DNA of 64,000 nucleotides, from the IMG/VR virus record IMGVR_UViG_3300035158_000384, positions 1 through 64,000 of that record, one strand, 5' to 3'. The position numbers and the translations under genes are program-made. This stretch comes from a virus. The notes under the pieces are model-generated. The model worked only from the letters and a program-made list of their open reading frames with translations, did no database searches and had not been told where the DNA came from. Positions 47,595-57,199 of the stretch are shown here, in pieces (the stretch's first letter is position 1; the number at the start of each line of letters is the position of its first letter).

Positions 47595-48532
47595 TACAAG
47601 ATCGTGTGAATGAAGGAGTAGCTCACTCCAACAGGTTTGTTCAAGGCCGCAAACGTCTTTCGAGCAAACAAAAACTCCAGCCCGGACGTTCCAGCCATCG
47701 TCAGACCTTCTTCGGAGATCGGTTCCCCAACTGCCTCTGTTTCGTCCAAACCTGCGGTGAATTGTACCGACCGGTCGTCGGGGAACTCAATCGTAGGTAG
47801 TTTGTAAGGAGGGCTTGAAAGGGTGTCGTACAGGTCTTCGTCAGTTTCTTCCGGGTCAATTGCGCGCGTGGGGTCCGACGGGTCGTTGCCTCCGTTGCCC
47901 CATTTCATCTTCGTGATGTAGAAGTACTCGGGATGCCCTGTAACCACGATGTCGTCAGGAAAACCTACCTCACCGGGGTCCGTACCCGGAACATACGCCG
48001 CGTATGTACTTGTGTCCACACCGTCAAGCTGGAAACTGTTGGCATCCAAAACCGTCACATCGTAGACACGTCCGCGCAAATTGATCCAGTCACTCTGTTC
48101 AATGTTGCGCAGGCGTGCTGTTGTTTGTGTCCCCGCTGGACCAAGCCCGTGACCTGTAACGGTTACAACACAGACAACTGCGCTGGTCATGCCTTCAATC
48201 GCTACGTAATTGTTGTGGTATGCAAACGTCGTGGGTCCGACGGAGTTTTGTACCCCAACACACAAACGAGACATAGCTTTGCGAGCGGCCAAAACCACAA
48301 GGTTTGAATCCTCAAAGACTACACCTTTGAAACGACCCTCACGTTTCAATTTTTCTCGCGCTTCCGTGGTCAAAGGTGCAACAGGTGCTTCATAAGCCTC
48401 TACACACAAACGCCCACCGGGAACCGTAAATCGATCTGCTTTGACTGTCGCCAAAGCCTTTACTGCCTGAATACGTAAGGCGTCGGCGAGCTTGTTGCAA
48501 AACCGTTTGAAGCGATCTCCGAAATCACCCAT
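47591..48532 (-). CDS. Structural protein (tail-associated)
   Basis: 313 residues behind AAGGAGG, overlapping the end of the glycosyltransferase gene. The N-terminal helical part is followed by a beta-rich body with VTVTGHGLGPAGTQTTARLR and a Gly/Asp-rich loop. By position between fibres and spikes it is probably a tail or collar component. Not assigned. Confidence 0.62.
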   Translation of the reverse strand: MGDFGDRFKRFCNKLADALRIQAVKALATVKADRFTVPGGRLCVEAYEAPVAPLTTEAREKLKREGRFKGVVFEDSNLVVLAARKAMSRLCVGVQNSVGPTTFAYHNNYVAIEGMTSAVVCVVTVTGHGLGPAGTQTTARLRNIEQSDWINLRGRVYDVTVLDANSFQLDGVDTSTYAAYVPGTDPGEVGFPDDIVVTGHPEYFYITKMKWGNGGNDPSDPTRAIDPEETDEDLYDTLSSPPYKLPTIEFPDDRSVQFTAGLDETEAVGEPISEEGLTMAGTSGLEFLFARKTFAALNKPVGVSYSFIHTILY

Positions 48533-49670
48533 CTAGTGCCTCCTTCATACCCTCACCCATCGCCAATACTGCTTTTTCAACGGTGTAAGAGCGGCTTTTC
48601 GATCTAGCCCTGTTCCTGTACTTCTTGGCCGAAGCCTTCGTTTGTAGTTGTTTCTGCACTTTTCGAAGCACTCGGGTCAAATCCTTCGGGTCTTCAAAAC
48701 GACAGGTTTCAGTTGCTGCATTCGCACCTTTTCTCGCAATGACTGGACAGCCGCACGACGTAGCTTCCAGAACCGTTCGGTTATCCTCTGCCGCGGGTGT
48801 AACCAATACGTCGGCGGCTCTATGCACCTGTTCGATTTCTGTATGTACTGTGTGCAAGTCACCGACCACCGATTTTAGACCATCGGTGACAGCATACAAA
48901 ATCGAATGCCACGGGTGCCCAGTCAATTGTATTACAGGCGTCATAGACTCCATACCATCCACAAGCTCTTTCGGAATTGCAAACAGGTGAATTTTTGAGC
49001 CAGTTTGCAAGCAAAACTCACGGGCTCCGTGTAGTAGCTGGAAAGGGTCTTTGAACGCCGTATAACGCCAATGATCCGCAAAAACAATGTTCAACCCGTC
49101 TTCCTCTGCGGGCTTTTGGAACTCATACACCGGCCCGTCAGGACTGAATCGCTCCTGATCGCAGAAGTGGTTAGTTACGATTACATTGTCAAAGTACGGT
49201 TCCCAAAACGGGGCGTGGCGCTCCCACATTGTAATTGCGCCCTTGACCCACGGTTTGTCCCTCAATGTTATGGTCACGAGCGACCACGAGCCTGTGAAGG
49301 GGCCTTTTTTGGCTCTTTCAACCCTCCCGACATCGCTCGAAACACATTCAAGCATCATCTGCGAGTAGAAGCAGTATTCAGGTGTGCCATGCGCCACGAA
49401 GAAGGTTGGTTTCTTCCCTTCAAACTCACGAGGTATCCCTGAATGTAGTACATGCACGTCGGCCTTCAAAGCGAAGTCCAGAGGTGCAAGCGGGGTTCCA
49501 CGATCATCCGGCTTGTCTGTACGTTTGCCGCCTTTGGTCGTAACGTGGGTTACGTCGATCATGCGAGCATCCCAACCAAGAAAATCACGCTGGCCTTGGG
49601 TTATTTCGCGAGTGGTCTCGTACAAGCCTGAACGCATCGGCGCGTATTGTACAAAGTGAGCAACCTTCAT
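48525..49670 (-). CDS. Glycosyltransferase, GT4-like
   Basis: 381 residues behind AGGAGAG. GT-B fold pattern: an N-terminal Rossmann half with FVQYAPMRSGLYETTREI, and a C-terminal half with AADVLVTPAAEDNRTVLEAT, then SCGCPVIARKGANAATETC, which contains the E-x7-E type nucleotide-sugar motif. It ends with a basic helical tail. In the middle of the fibre genes it may modify virion proteins, phage DNA or host sugars; the substrate is unknown. Confidence 0.82.
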   Translation of the reverse strand: MKVAHFVQYAPMRSGLYETTREITQGQRDFLGWDARMIDVTHVTTKGGKRTDKPDDRGTPLAPLDFALKADVHVLHSGIPREFEGKKPTFFVAHGTPEYCFYSQMMLECVSSDVGRVERAKKGPFTGSWSLVTITLRDKPWVKGAITMWERHAPFWEPYFDNVIVTNHFCDQERFSPDGPVYEFQKPAEEDGLNIVFADHWRYTAFKDPFQLLHGAREFCLQTGSKIHLFAIPKELVDGMESMTPVIQLTGHPWHSILYAVTDGLKSVVGDLHTVHTEIEQVHRAADVLVTPAAEDNRTVLEATSCGCPVIARKGANAATETCRFEDPKDLTRVLRKVQKQLQTKASAKKYRNRARSKSRSYTVEKAVLAMGEGMKEALDG

Positions 49671-49708
49671 GCTTCTACTCTCCTGTGGTCGTTTGACCTT
49701 TGAAAGAA

Positions 49709-49738
49709 GAGGGCGGCGGCTCGAAAACCACCGCCCTC
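49709..49738 (-). terminator. Terminator after the coiled-coil fibre gene
   Basis: Minus-strand stem GAGGGCGG/CCGCCCTC followed by TTCTTTC. Confidence 0.72.
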
Positions 49739-49760
49739 AATATAAACGCTGTTGGAGGTA

Positions 49761-51755
49761 CTAGATGGAGTACGTTACGCTGATCGTGGAACCGAGAAGG
49801 CCGTTGACTGTCAGCGTGTCAGCACCGTTGTCCACCTTACCCACAAGCATGATGGTGAACGGTAGCTCGTCCATCGCTGTGGAATGGAGGAAGTTGCCGG
49901 AACGATACTCGGATTTCTCCGCGGTCGTTTCAGCGCGTTCAGTTCCGGGGATGTCCACAGCACCTGTTAGGGTTGGTGTGTCTCCTGCAACAACCATGAG
50001 CTTCGTGTCGCCGTCGTTGGCATCCATCGACGCAGCCCACCCGATGTCGAGGTAGCAAGCCTCGACGGTCTTGGTTCCGGTTGCGGGCGCGTCAATAGTG
50101 ACACTATCGAGGATAGCGTAGGACGTGGACTGTGTGGTGTTTGTCCCCGCTTTCTCGTAGTCGATGCCACCGTCTGCGAGACTGACATTCACGGTTTCGT
50201 TGTTGTTCCAGACGTACTCGGTGAATTCACCCTTCTGTACGCCGGAAGCCGCGGACATGTCGTCCACTTTGGAATCGACGGTTGAAACCTGATCTCCAAC
50301 AGAGTCAACCTTGGAATCGACGGTTGAAACTTCGCCGTCCACAACGTCGATCTTGGAATCCACGGTAGACACGTCGGTTTCGACGTCGCCAACAACCGTT
50401 CCAACAGAGTCAACCTTGGAATCGACGGTTGAAACCTCGTTGTCAATGACGGTGACTTTGGAATCGACGGTTGAAACCTGATCTCCAACAGAGTCAACCT
50501 TGGAATCGACGGTGGAAACTTCGTCGTCAATAACGGTGACTTTGGAATCGACCGTTGAAACTGCGGCTGACGAAGCAACGTCTGTCGGGATGAGAGCCCC
50601 AACGGAATCCACTTTGGAGTCCACTACGGAAAGTTCGTCGTCAATGACCGTAACTTTGGAATCGACGGTGGAAACGTCTGTTTCAACATCACCAACCAAC
50701 GTACCAACAGAACCAGTCTGAGTTCCGACGGAATCCACACGAGAATTGAGGTCCGGGTTGTCGTCGTAGACGGTGAAGTACCGGGCCTGATAAATCGTGT
50801 TGGTTTCTTCATCGTAATCGCAAACGATGCGATAGTTGCCCAAGTCCGCGGTGGTGATGAGATCGACGTCCGTGTAGTAACGCCCAACACCGTCCCGCGT
50901 CATAAGTGTGCGGGCAATAAGGTCTGATCCGTCGGGTTCCACAACCTGAATGTAAGCCTCGTTCGAATCAGGGTCTTCCATCGCGCCGTCTGCACCGTAG
51001 ATGTACAGCCACGCACGGATTGTGAGCGTACTGACTTCATCCCGCACAACGTCGGACGGAAAGAGAATCTTGGCGGAGACGTTGTTGTCGAGGGCGTCAA
51101 TAGCGGTCGAAATGTTATCGACCTTGCCGTCGATTGTCGTTGCCTGCCCGCCGACGGAATCAACTTTGGTGTCAACAACTACAACACGCGAATCGACGGT
51201 TGAAACAGCAGCAGAAGAAGCGGTATCGGACGGAATTTGCGCCCCGACCGAATCCACCTTGGAATCAATCGTTGAAGACTGCGTTCCAACGGAGTCAACC
51301 TTGGAATCGACGGTTGAAACTTCGTCGTCGACAATTGTAACCTTGGAATCCACGGTAGATACAGCGCTTGACGACGCAATATCTCCCGGAATTTGATCAC
51401 CGACAGAATCGACCTTGGAGTCGATTGCAGATACCTCGTCGTCAACTACCGTAACCTTGGAGTCAACGGTGGAAACTGCACTCGAAGAAGCGATGTCTGC
51501 GGGTATTTGTGACCCCACGGAATCGACCTTGGAGTCAATCGTTGAGGACTGATCCCCAACGGAATCGACCTTGGAGTCAACAACAACCACACGGGAATCC
51601 GTAGTGGACGTTGCTGTCTCCACGGTTGTTACTTGTGTGCCGACAGAATCAACCGCGGTGTCCATAACAACAACACGCGAATCAACGGTTGAAGTCTGTA
51701 CGCCGACAGAATCGACCTTTGACGACACCCTGCGACTAGATGCCTGAAAACCCAT
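49761..51755 (-). CDS. Trimeric coiled-coil tail fibre
   Basis: 664 residues behind AGGAGG. Two blocks of heptad repeats of the type VDSKVDSVGDQVST (about residues 10-225 and 335-520) flank a globular domain of about 110 residues; a C-terminal beta-rich domain (520-664) would be the tip. The heptads are nearly identical in DNA as well. It resembles side tail fibres that form a long trimeric rod. Expected to bind the host cell surface. Confidence 0.85.
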   Translation of the reverse strand: MGFQASSRRVSSKVDSVGVQTSTVDSRVVVMDTAVDSVGTQVTTVETATSTTDSRVVVVDSKVDSVGDQSSTIDSKVDSVGSQIPADIASSSAVSTVDSKVTVVDDEVSAIDSKVDSVGDQIPGDIASSSAVSTVDSKVTIVDDEVSTVDSKVDSVGTQSSTIDSKVDSVGAQIPSDTASSAAVSTVDSRVVVVDTKVDSVGGQATTIDGKVDNISTAIDALDNNVSAKILFPSDVVRDEVSTLTIRAWLYIYGADGAMEDPDSNEAYIQVVEPDGSDLIARTLMTRDGVGRYYTDVDLITTADLGNYRIVCDYDEETNTIYQARYFTVYDDNPDLNSRVDSVGTQTGSVGTLVGDVETDVSTVDSKVTVIDDELSVVDSKVDSVGALIPTDVASSAAVSTVDSKVTVIDDEVSTVDSKVDSVGDQVSTVDSKVTVIDNEVSTVDSKVDSVGTVVGDVETDVSTVDSKIDVVDGEVSTVDSKVDSVGDQVSTVDSKVDDMSAASGVQKGEFTEYVWNNNETVNVSLADGGIDYEKAGTNTTQSTSYAILDSVTIDAPATGTKTVEACYLDIGWAASMDANDGDTKLMVVAGDTPTLTGAVDIPGTERAETTAEKSEYRSGNFLHSTAMDELPFTIMLVGKVDNGADTLTVNGLLGSTISVTYSI

Positions 51756-51772
51756 TGTTTCCTCCTAGATGT

Positions 51773-52486
51773 TTAGAGTGGCAGTATGACGATGTTTTTC
51801 AGGCCGAATTCGCCGCCGTGCGTGTCTGCCGCGTTGTCGCCGTCACGAGTCAGCCTTGCTTCAATTTCAACAGTATCGCCTGTGATTACCCCGCTTGGAA
51901 TAGTAAGGGCTGTTAATACACCCAAGTTGTCCATGACATTAAGAGGGGTTACAGTCTGTGTGTTGGTGTAGTCTGTACCACCATCGTATGCTTCCCCGCT
52001 GTCATGGACGGTGTAATCCAACGTCAGAACAACGTCGGCGCTCTCGGATGTACTCATTGCGTAAATAAGCCACAACTGAACCCCGTCTTCGTAGTCATCG
52101 AAGGGAGGTTTCAGGTTGAACACAATATCTTGGTCAACGCCCGGTTCAAACGCGGCGGACTCCTCGATGTCAAACTTGTCGATTTGTACGACCAAGGGGG
52201 AAACTGTACCGGGGTAAAAGTCAATTGAATGTCCAATTTGAACATCTGCCCCGACTACGGTGATGTTCCCCAATGCGTCGTAAGTGAAGATCGTTCTCCA
52301 ACCGCCACTTAAATAGCGCTTGAATGCTTGGTTGGAGGTGTCAAGCCATGATTGGCCCTCCTGCGGGCTCGCAGGTGCTGTAGGTCCAGAATGCGCAGTA
52401 TTCAACGCGGTTAGTTGCGTCCTTATTTCGGACGAATCCAGAGGTGAGCGATACCCCGGAACATTCGGGTCGAATCCTTGGCTCAT
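51773..52486 (-). CDS. Tail protein, probably fibre-associated
   Basis: 237 residues behind AAAAGGAG. It starts MSQGFDPNVPGYRSPLDSSE; GPTAPASPQEGQSWLDTSNQ and WRTIFTYDALG near residues 35-72 are typical of phage tail-fibre regions. The C-terminal half is beta-rich. It precedes the long coiled-coil fibre, so it may connect it to the baseplate. Confidence 0.68.
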   Translation of the reverse strand: MSQGFDPNVPGYRSPLDSSEIRTQLTALNTAHSGPTAPASPQEGQSWLDTSNQAFKRYLSGGWRTIFTYDALGNITVVGADVQIGHSIDFYPGTVSPLVVQIDKFDIEESAAFEPGVDQDIVFNLKPPFDDYEDGVQLWLIYAMSTSESADVVLTLDYTVHDSGEAYDGGTDYTNTQTVTPLNVMDNLGVLTALTIPSGVITGDTVEIEARLTRDGDNAADTHGGEFGLKNIVILPL

Positions 52487-52519
52487 GGTTCCACTCCTTT
52501 TTTGCGTAGGTTCTTTCCC

Positions 52520-52547
52520 ATTCTAGCACAGAGGGGCACCACGTCAA
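52520..52547 (-). promoter_or_regulatory. Sigma70-type promoter in tail region
   Basis: TTGACG (52547-52542), 16-bp spacer, TAGAAT (52525-52520), reading into 51773-52486; it overlaps the last codons of 52544-53566. Confidence 0.7.
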
Positions 52548-53566
52548 CGAGCAATCGTTTGGGTTTCAATCAGATTCCCAAGACTGTCGTATTTGTTGAT
52601 AATCAACGGGTCGGAACCGGCATACTGACATGTGTTGTTCATAAAGTAGCCACCCCAATTGTCCAAGTGAACCAAGCCTCCGCTGTCCGGGATAATTTCC
52701 CCCAACTGCCAACGCGAGAAATCATAGGGGTCTATCGCCGCACCTGCACCGGGAGGGTCGGGGTAAAAACGCCGCTGCCAACCGAAGCAGCAACCTATGG
52801 CCCAACTTTCCAAATCGACGGTGGGGTTTTCACCGTAAAACAGCGTTAAGCACTCTGGCTTGCGCGGTTTACGTCTAAACTTGTCGTACAAGCGCATCGT
52901 CCCGAAGATTTGCAAGACGTCGGTAGTCTCGGGGAAGCTGTCAAAAAACTTGACGATATAGATGAAGTCTCGCAACAGGACGTGAATAGGGCGAACTTCT
53001 TCCATACGGGCCACGACCCAATCGAGCACACTCGCAAAATACGCGGGTGGTACCGCGTTCTGGTCAATCGCAGTCACTTCCACGTCAATTCGACTGTGCG
53101 GATACCACTCGGCAGGCACGTCAACCCAAGGAATGTAGTCTGGAGGGAGGGGAATTTCCGAAGCGCGTTTCACTTCATCGGTGTTTTCATTCCACCAAAG
53201 TTCATAAACCTCTACGTCGTACCCCAGCGCTTGAAACAAAATCTCGAACGAGGACATCTTGCCTTTTTCCTTGTATTTCAAAATCGCACTCTTGATCTGC
53301 ATACGCCAAGACGCCTCCGTGTCACCTTGACGTAGTGGTGCTCCGACCTGATATGCGAGGTAAGGCAAGAAACGCTTCGGGCACTTGTCAGGGTCAAACA
53401 GGTCCAGAAGCCCCGCTTCCAAATCGTCTTCCACACGCCGCTCTTCGTCCAACAAGGACAACAGATATTGCAAAACAGCATCCGGGTCAAGCACAAACAA
53501 AGCCTGTGGAAAGTTACGCAACATGAAGTCTGCGTCTGCCCCGAATATGCTGTCTGCGTCACTCAT
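52544..53566 (-). CDS. Baseplate tail protein, gpI-like
   Basis: 340 residues from ATG 53566 (MSDADSIFGADADFML). The middle ...LYL-like FLPYLAYQVGAPL and the pattern of helices after it fit the P2 gpI family, which links baseplate wedge to tail fibres. The C-terminal third is longer than usual gpI and ends with a beta part. An operator lies at its start. It directly follows the gpJ-like gene, the standard order in P2-type baseplates. Confidence 0.75.
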   Translation of the reverse strand: MSDADSIFGADADFMLRNFPQALFVLDPDAVLQYLLSLLDEERRVEDDLEAGLLDLFDPDKCPKRFLPYLAYQVGAPLRQGDTEASWRMQIKSAILKYKEKGKMSSFEILFQALGYDVEVYELWWNENTDEVKRASEIPLPPDYIPWVDVPAEWYPHSRIDVEVTAIDQNAVPPAYFASVLDWVVARMEEVRPIHVLLRDFIYIVKFFDSFPETTDVLQIFGTMRLYDKFRRKPRKPECLTLFYGENPTVDLESWAIGCCFGWQRRFYPDPPGAGAAIDPYDFSRWQLGEIIPDSGGLVHLDNWGGYFMNNTCQYAGSDPLIINKYDSLGNLIETQTIAR

Positions 53567-53568
53567 TC

Positions 53569-53583
53569 TTGACACCGTGTCAA
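53569..53583. promoter_or_regulatory. Palindromic operator before gpI-like gene
   Basis: TTGACACCGTGTCAA: both arms match the consensus palindrome and only the centre differs. It overlaps the ribosome-site region of 52544-53566. Confidence 0.7.
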
Positions 53584-53586
53584 AGA

Positions 53587-55662
53587 TTAGGTAGCGTACT
53601 GCAAAGTCATCGTTATTGTGCCGGGGACGAGCAACCACTCGTTGCCCGCAGGTACTACATCAGCCGCCGGAGCAACCAGCGTGAAGTGCAGTACACCCGC
53701 CACATCGCTGATCGTGTCGTAAAACCGGGAGATTCTGAAAGCGTCCCCCGGCTGGAAATCCGCCGCGGAGAAGAAGTCTGCAACGGCATTCTCAATGTTG
53801 TCCTCAACTTCGGCCAAGTCATACTGATCGTCTACCGTGACGGTTCCGAGGTCGATGTTGACGGTTTGCATCTTACCATCGAGAACATATGCCTGTGTGC
53901 AAATTACACGGCGTTCGTGCAAATACCGATACAATGCCACTTTCAACCCTTCAGACGGCACCGTGAACGTGTTCCCTGTCTGTGTCCAGATGTAAATGTC
54001 AACACGATTGATGTTTGGGTCGGTTGGGGGCGTCGCTCCACCATTCGAGTTATGCAATTCTACATAGGCACGCGCAACAGCACCATAATCCGGGTCTTCA
54101 AACTGCTCCGAGAGAGTCGTGTAGTCCTCTGCGGTTATTGCCTTATCCACCGTGCGCGTCCACGCGGGGATATTTACCCGAAGCTCTGCCAATGTCTCTT
54201 CGTCTGCTCCCCCCGAGGAAGGGAAGTAGTTGGTGAACACAATCTTCGCACCGTCGGCCCCAAAATACCCTTGTACCTGCGTACCGTCTGCGGCCCCCGT
54301 CAACACTTCTCCACCGGCTCCGCCACCTGTACGATAATCGACGGAAATCAATTTGCCGGATGCGGGTATCTTACCTGTGTTCCCGTCACCGAAAGTGATC
54401 ACCAAATTCCCGTCCGCTGTCAATGTTGCTTCGTAGACTTCTGTTGCTGCCGCCAATAGCACGGAATCCACTTCCGTCCACTCGATGCTCCCCACTTTGA
54501 CAGTCCACGAATCTTCCAACACATCACCCTGTGTAGTCGTGAAGCTTTGGAAAGCCGATCCGTCCGAATTGAAACTGTCAAACTGTGCCTGACTGTTTGA
54601 CACGCTGATTTCCACATTGGTTCCGCCCGACATACCTGTAACGACGATGTCGGAACCCTCTTTTTCCAGCGGTTGGTTTCCCAACGGCATTTGGTAGTCG
54701 TGGTACAGCGTCGCTGTGTCTGTTGTGGCGGTGCTTGTGATCGCGAGAACCGAGCCGTCAATCGCCGCGTCAAGGTTCGTATTTGTTGCGAGAACGTCCG
54801 CTCCTATCGTTACAGCCGTATTCGCGGGGTCAACCGAGGCGTTGTCATCAAATTCAAACGTCACGCTTTGTGTGGCGTCTGACAGGGTTATTGTGTCGCC
54901 GTCCGTGGGCTGGGTTTTGAGCAACAGGATTTTATCAGGGTCGTCGTCGTAGATGGAGAGGGCAGAACAGTCCTTCGACGCAGTTATTGTCGCACCAACC
55001 AAACGACACGCGGCACCCGCCACCATTTGAATTGTGGCGTTACTATTGAACGCGGTTATGAAATTGACGATTGTCTCCGGGATTGTCGCCCCAATGGTTA
55101 CAGGAACGTAATCGTTTCCGTAAGTGCCATTGTTGTCAAACTCAAAGGTCACTAGGTTGAAGCCGTCGTAAGCAATAACTTTGTCGGCATCATCCGGTAT
55201 TCCTATGAGTTGCACCGATCCGGTCGGGTATGCCGCAGACGTACCAGCGAGAAAGGTGTAGTCATCGACAAGCTGAAACGTGAGGTCATCTATCTTGACA
55301 TCCGTGCCGGAAGCAAAGGACAAATTCTGAGACGTCAATTGCGCTGGGAGAGTCACAGCGGTCAACGTGAGTGACGATGCGGTTTTTCTTCGCGGGCTGT
55401 ATGCGTTTGTTGAGGCGTGCTTCAACCCGGATGCGTACTCTTGACATGTAGCAAGGAACATCTCTTGTTGTGTGTAGTTGTCCATGTACGCTTGCAACGC
55501 ACCGTTGGCGGCAATCATACGCATGATCTTCATGCCGATGTTCGACTCGAAGAAGTCCGTCCATAGCTCGGGACGATCCCCGGAGCGAACAAGCTCCTTC
55601 AACCACGCCATGATTGAGCTTATATCCCTCGCCGTATATTGAATGTCTGGCAGAGACGACAT
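53587..55662 (-). CDS. Baseplate wedge protein, gpJ/gp6-like
   Basis: 691 residues behind GAGGAGG. N-terminal helix with TARDISSIMAWLKELV and FFESNIGMKIMRMIAANGAL, then a long beta-rich middle and the family end (ADEETLAELRVNIPAW, DKAITAEDYTTLSEQF, AYVELHNSNG). This is the baseplate J-like family (T4 gp6). It forms the ring of wedges around the central hub. Start overlaps the gp25-like stop. Confidence 0.87.
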   Translation of the reverse strand: MSSLPDIQYTARDISSIMAWLKELVRSGDRPELWTDFFESNIGMKIMRMIAANGALQAYMDNYTQQEMFLATCQEYASGLKHASTNAYSPRRKTASSLTLTAVTLPAQLTSQNLSFASGTDVKIDDLTFQLVDDYTFLAGTSAAYPTGSVQLIGIPDDADKVIAYDGFNLVTFEFDNNGTYGNDYVPVTIGATIPETIVNFITAFNSNATIQMVAGAACRLVGATITASKDCSALSIYDDDPDKILLLKTQPTDGDTITLSDATQSVTFEFDDNASVDPANTAVTIGADVLATNTNLDAAIDGSVLAITSTATTDTATLYHDYQMPLGNQPLEKEGSDIVVTGMSGGTNVEISVSNSQAQFDSFNSDGSAFQSFTTTQGDVLEDSWTVKVGSIEWTEVDSVLLAAATEVYEATLTADGNLVITFGDGNTGKIPASGKLISVDYRTGGGAGGEVLTGAADGTQVQGYFGADGAKIVFTNYFPSSGGADEETLAELRVNIPAWTRTVDKAITAEDYTTLSEQFEDPDYGAVARAYVELHNSNGGATPPTDPNINRVDIYIWTQTGNTFTVPSEGLKVALYRYLHERRVICTQAYVLDGKMQTVNIDLGTVTVDDQYDLAEVEDNIENAVADFFSAADFQPGDAFRISRFYDTISDVAGVLHFTLVAPAADVVPAGNEWLLVPGTITMTLQYAT

Positions 55663-56063
55663 TACGCCTCCTCGCGTTGAACCGTAAGTTCAGTAGTATC
55701 CGTGTCTTGCAGGGGAATGATCGTGTAGGTAATCTCTATTTTGAGTTCATGGTCATCCGCAGTTATATCGCACCCTATGATGGAAATTCGGGGCTCCCAA
55801 CGCTCGAGTGCTTCAACTGTGTAGATGCGTCCTTGTGCTTGCAGAATGTCGTCGTTCGGCTCAAACGCCAGCAAATGTAGGTTTGAGCCAAATTCCGGGT
55901 TGAAAAACTCCGAGCCAATCGGCGTCATGAGCACGACGTGAATGCTTGATCTAATCAGCTTTCGGAGTGTTCTTGACGTAAAATAACCGTCCGCCCCTTT
56001 GAACATCGGGAGCGTTGGACCACGCCAATCCGTAGGTGTGTCATGTACTGTGTTCTGTGCCAT
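55662..56063 (-). CDS. Baseplate wedge protein, gp25-like
   Basis: 133 residues. The signature R-x-L-R-K-L-I-R-S-S-I..., SEFFNPEFGSNLHLLAFEPND, then ALERWEPRISIIGCDI is the gp25/gpW family that starts sheath assembly. The ATG has almost no ribosome site, yet a promoter -10 box ends seven bases before it, so translation may be leaderless. Confidence 0.9.
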   Translation of the reverse strand: MAQNTVHDTPTDWRGPTLPMFKGADGYFTSRTLRKLIRSSIHVVLMTPIGSEFFNPEFGSNLHLLAFEPNDDILQAQGRIYTVEALERWEPRISIIGCDITADDHELKIEITYTIIPLQDTDTTELTVQREEA

Positions 56064-56069
56064 GCTCTA

Positions 56070-56097
56070 ATTGTACGTTGAACCCTGTAACTGTCAA
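56070..56097 (-). promoter_or_regulatory. Promoter directly before gp25-like gene
   Basis: TTGACA (56097-56092), 16-bp spacer, TACAAT (56075-56070). The predicted transcription start coincides with the start codon at 56063. Confidence 0.7.
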
Positions 56098-56289
56098 CTA
56101 CGTGTGGCCGGGGCTTGGGGGGTTTCCGGCTGTATCCTGCAACAACTGCATGTTTTTGTACACCGCTGTCGCGATAGCCATGATGAAAGCATCCATACTG
56201 CCCCCGGTAGGAGGTGTTACGAGTACAAAACCTGCGTCCAGAAGTTCCTGCTTGATGTCCGCGTAAATCTGAGCCGCCGAAGTAGCCAT
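56098..56289 (-). CDS. Small protein of baseplate cluster
   Basis: 63 residues behind GAGGTG, with a helical N-terminal part and an AFIMAIATAVYKNM helix. Lies between the gp5-like and gp25-like genes; possibly a small baseplate component. Not recognised. Confidence 0.6.
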   Translation of the reverse strand: MATSAAQIYADIKQELLDAGFVLVTPPTGGSMDAFIMAIATAVYKNMQLLQDTAGNPPSPGHT

Positions 56290-56299
56290 TTTTACACCT

Positions 56300-57199
56300 C
56301 TATGTCTTCGTTGCTTTCACGTTTGTACTGCCATCGTAATGCGGCAGACCTGTAAACGGGCAAATCGTGCCATTTGGACCAGCCACAACCACACCACCAG
56401 TCGGCGAAGTTCCGCCGTTGCCTTTCAACTCTATCATCGTGGCACTCTCAATTTCCACGTCGCTCCCCTCGACCTTGACTGACCCACCGTTCACGAGTAC
56501 CTGCACCGCGCCGTTTATCTCTACGTTACCAAGCGCTTCAACACTCACGGTGCCTGTTTCTTCATCCAATTGCACAAGATTGCCTGTGGAGTCCTTTATC
56601 TCGATACCTCGCGGTTGCCCTTTTCCTGTGGCTTGCGGCGATTCACGAAGCCAGATTTTTTGACCCCCCGCGGTCCGTAGTACGATCTCCAAATCCAGCG
56701 TTTCATCGCTGATCTCAATTACATGCCCGTGGGCAGTCTTGTTCACCTGCCGTCGCGGATACCCCGTCAAGTAAGGTTTGGGCGTCTCAAGGTTGTTGTC
56801 GTTTTTGTCGTGCTGTTGCCACGCCTCTGCGGGTGTTTCCGGCTGTGTGTACTTCGTTGGTAGCGACATACCCCACCACGAACCAATGTAAACGATGTCG
56901 CGTTTCCGTCCGCCCACGAAGAGCACAAAAACGGTGTCACCGATGTTGTACGGGACGTTGAATTGCCCGTAACCGTCACCTGCTCCGGGAGGTGCATTTG
57001 GTGTGGCCCAAGGTAGTGTCATTGTGGGCACTTTATTGGGATCGGGATCGTGAACCCCTTGAACCCTCGCCTTGATCCGCCCTCTGTATTCAGGGTCTTC
57101 CACACTCTCCACCGTACCGCGGTAAAGACCATAGAAGTATCGCCTCCCCAAGAATTCTTCTGGACGCCGTATGTAATTGATAGGGTCCAAAACGCCCAT
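56300..57199 (-). CDS. Baseplate hub spike, gp5/gpV-like
   Basis: 299 residues behind GGGAGG. An OB-fold-like N-terminal half (YRGTVESVEDPEYRGRIKAR, VPYNIGDTVFVLFVGG, IVYIGSWWG) and a later QLDEETGTVSVEALGNVEIN beta-helix part, typical of the central spike. There is no lysozyme domain. The C-terminal end has a PAAR-type GTICPFTGLPHYDG, which may form the tip. Position between gpD-like and gp25-like genes supports the call. Confidence 0.85.
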   Translation of the reverse strand: MGVLDPINYIRRPEEFLGRRYFYGLYRGTVESVEDPEYRGRIKARVQGVHDPDPNKVPTMTLPWATPNAPPGAGDGYGQFNVPYNIGDTVFVLFVGGRKRDIVYIGSWWGMSLPTKYTQPETPAEAWQQHDKNDNNLETPKPYLTGYPRRQVNKTAHGHVIEISDETLDLEIVLRTAGGQKIWLRESPQATGKGQPRGIEIKDSTGNLVQLDEETGTVSVEALGNVEINGAVQVLVNGGSVKVEGSDVEIESATMIELKGNGGTSPTGGVVVAGPNGTICPFTGLPHYDGSTNVKATKT

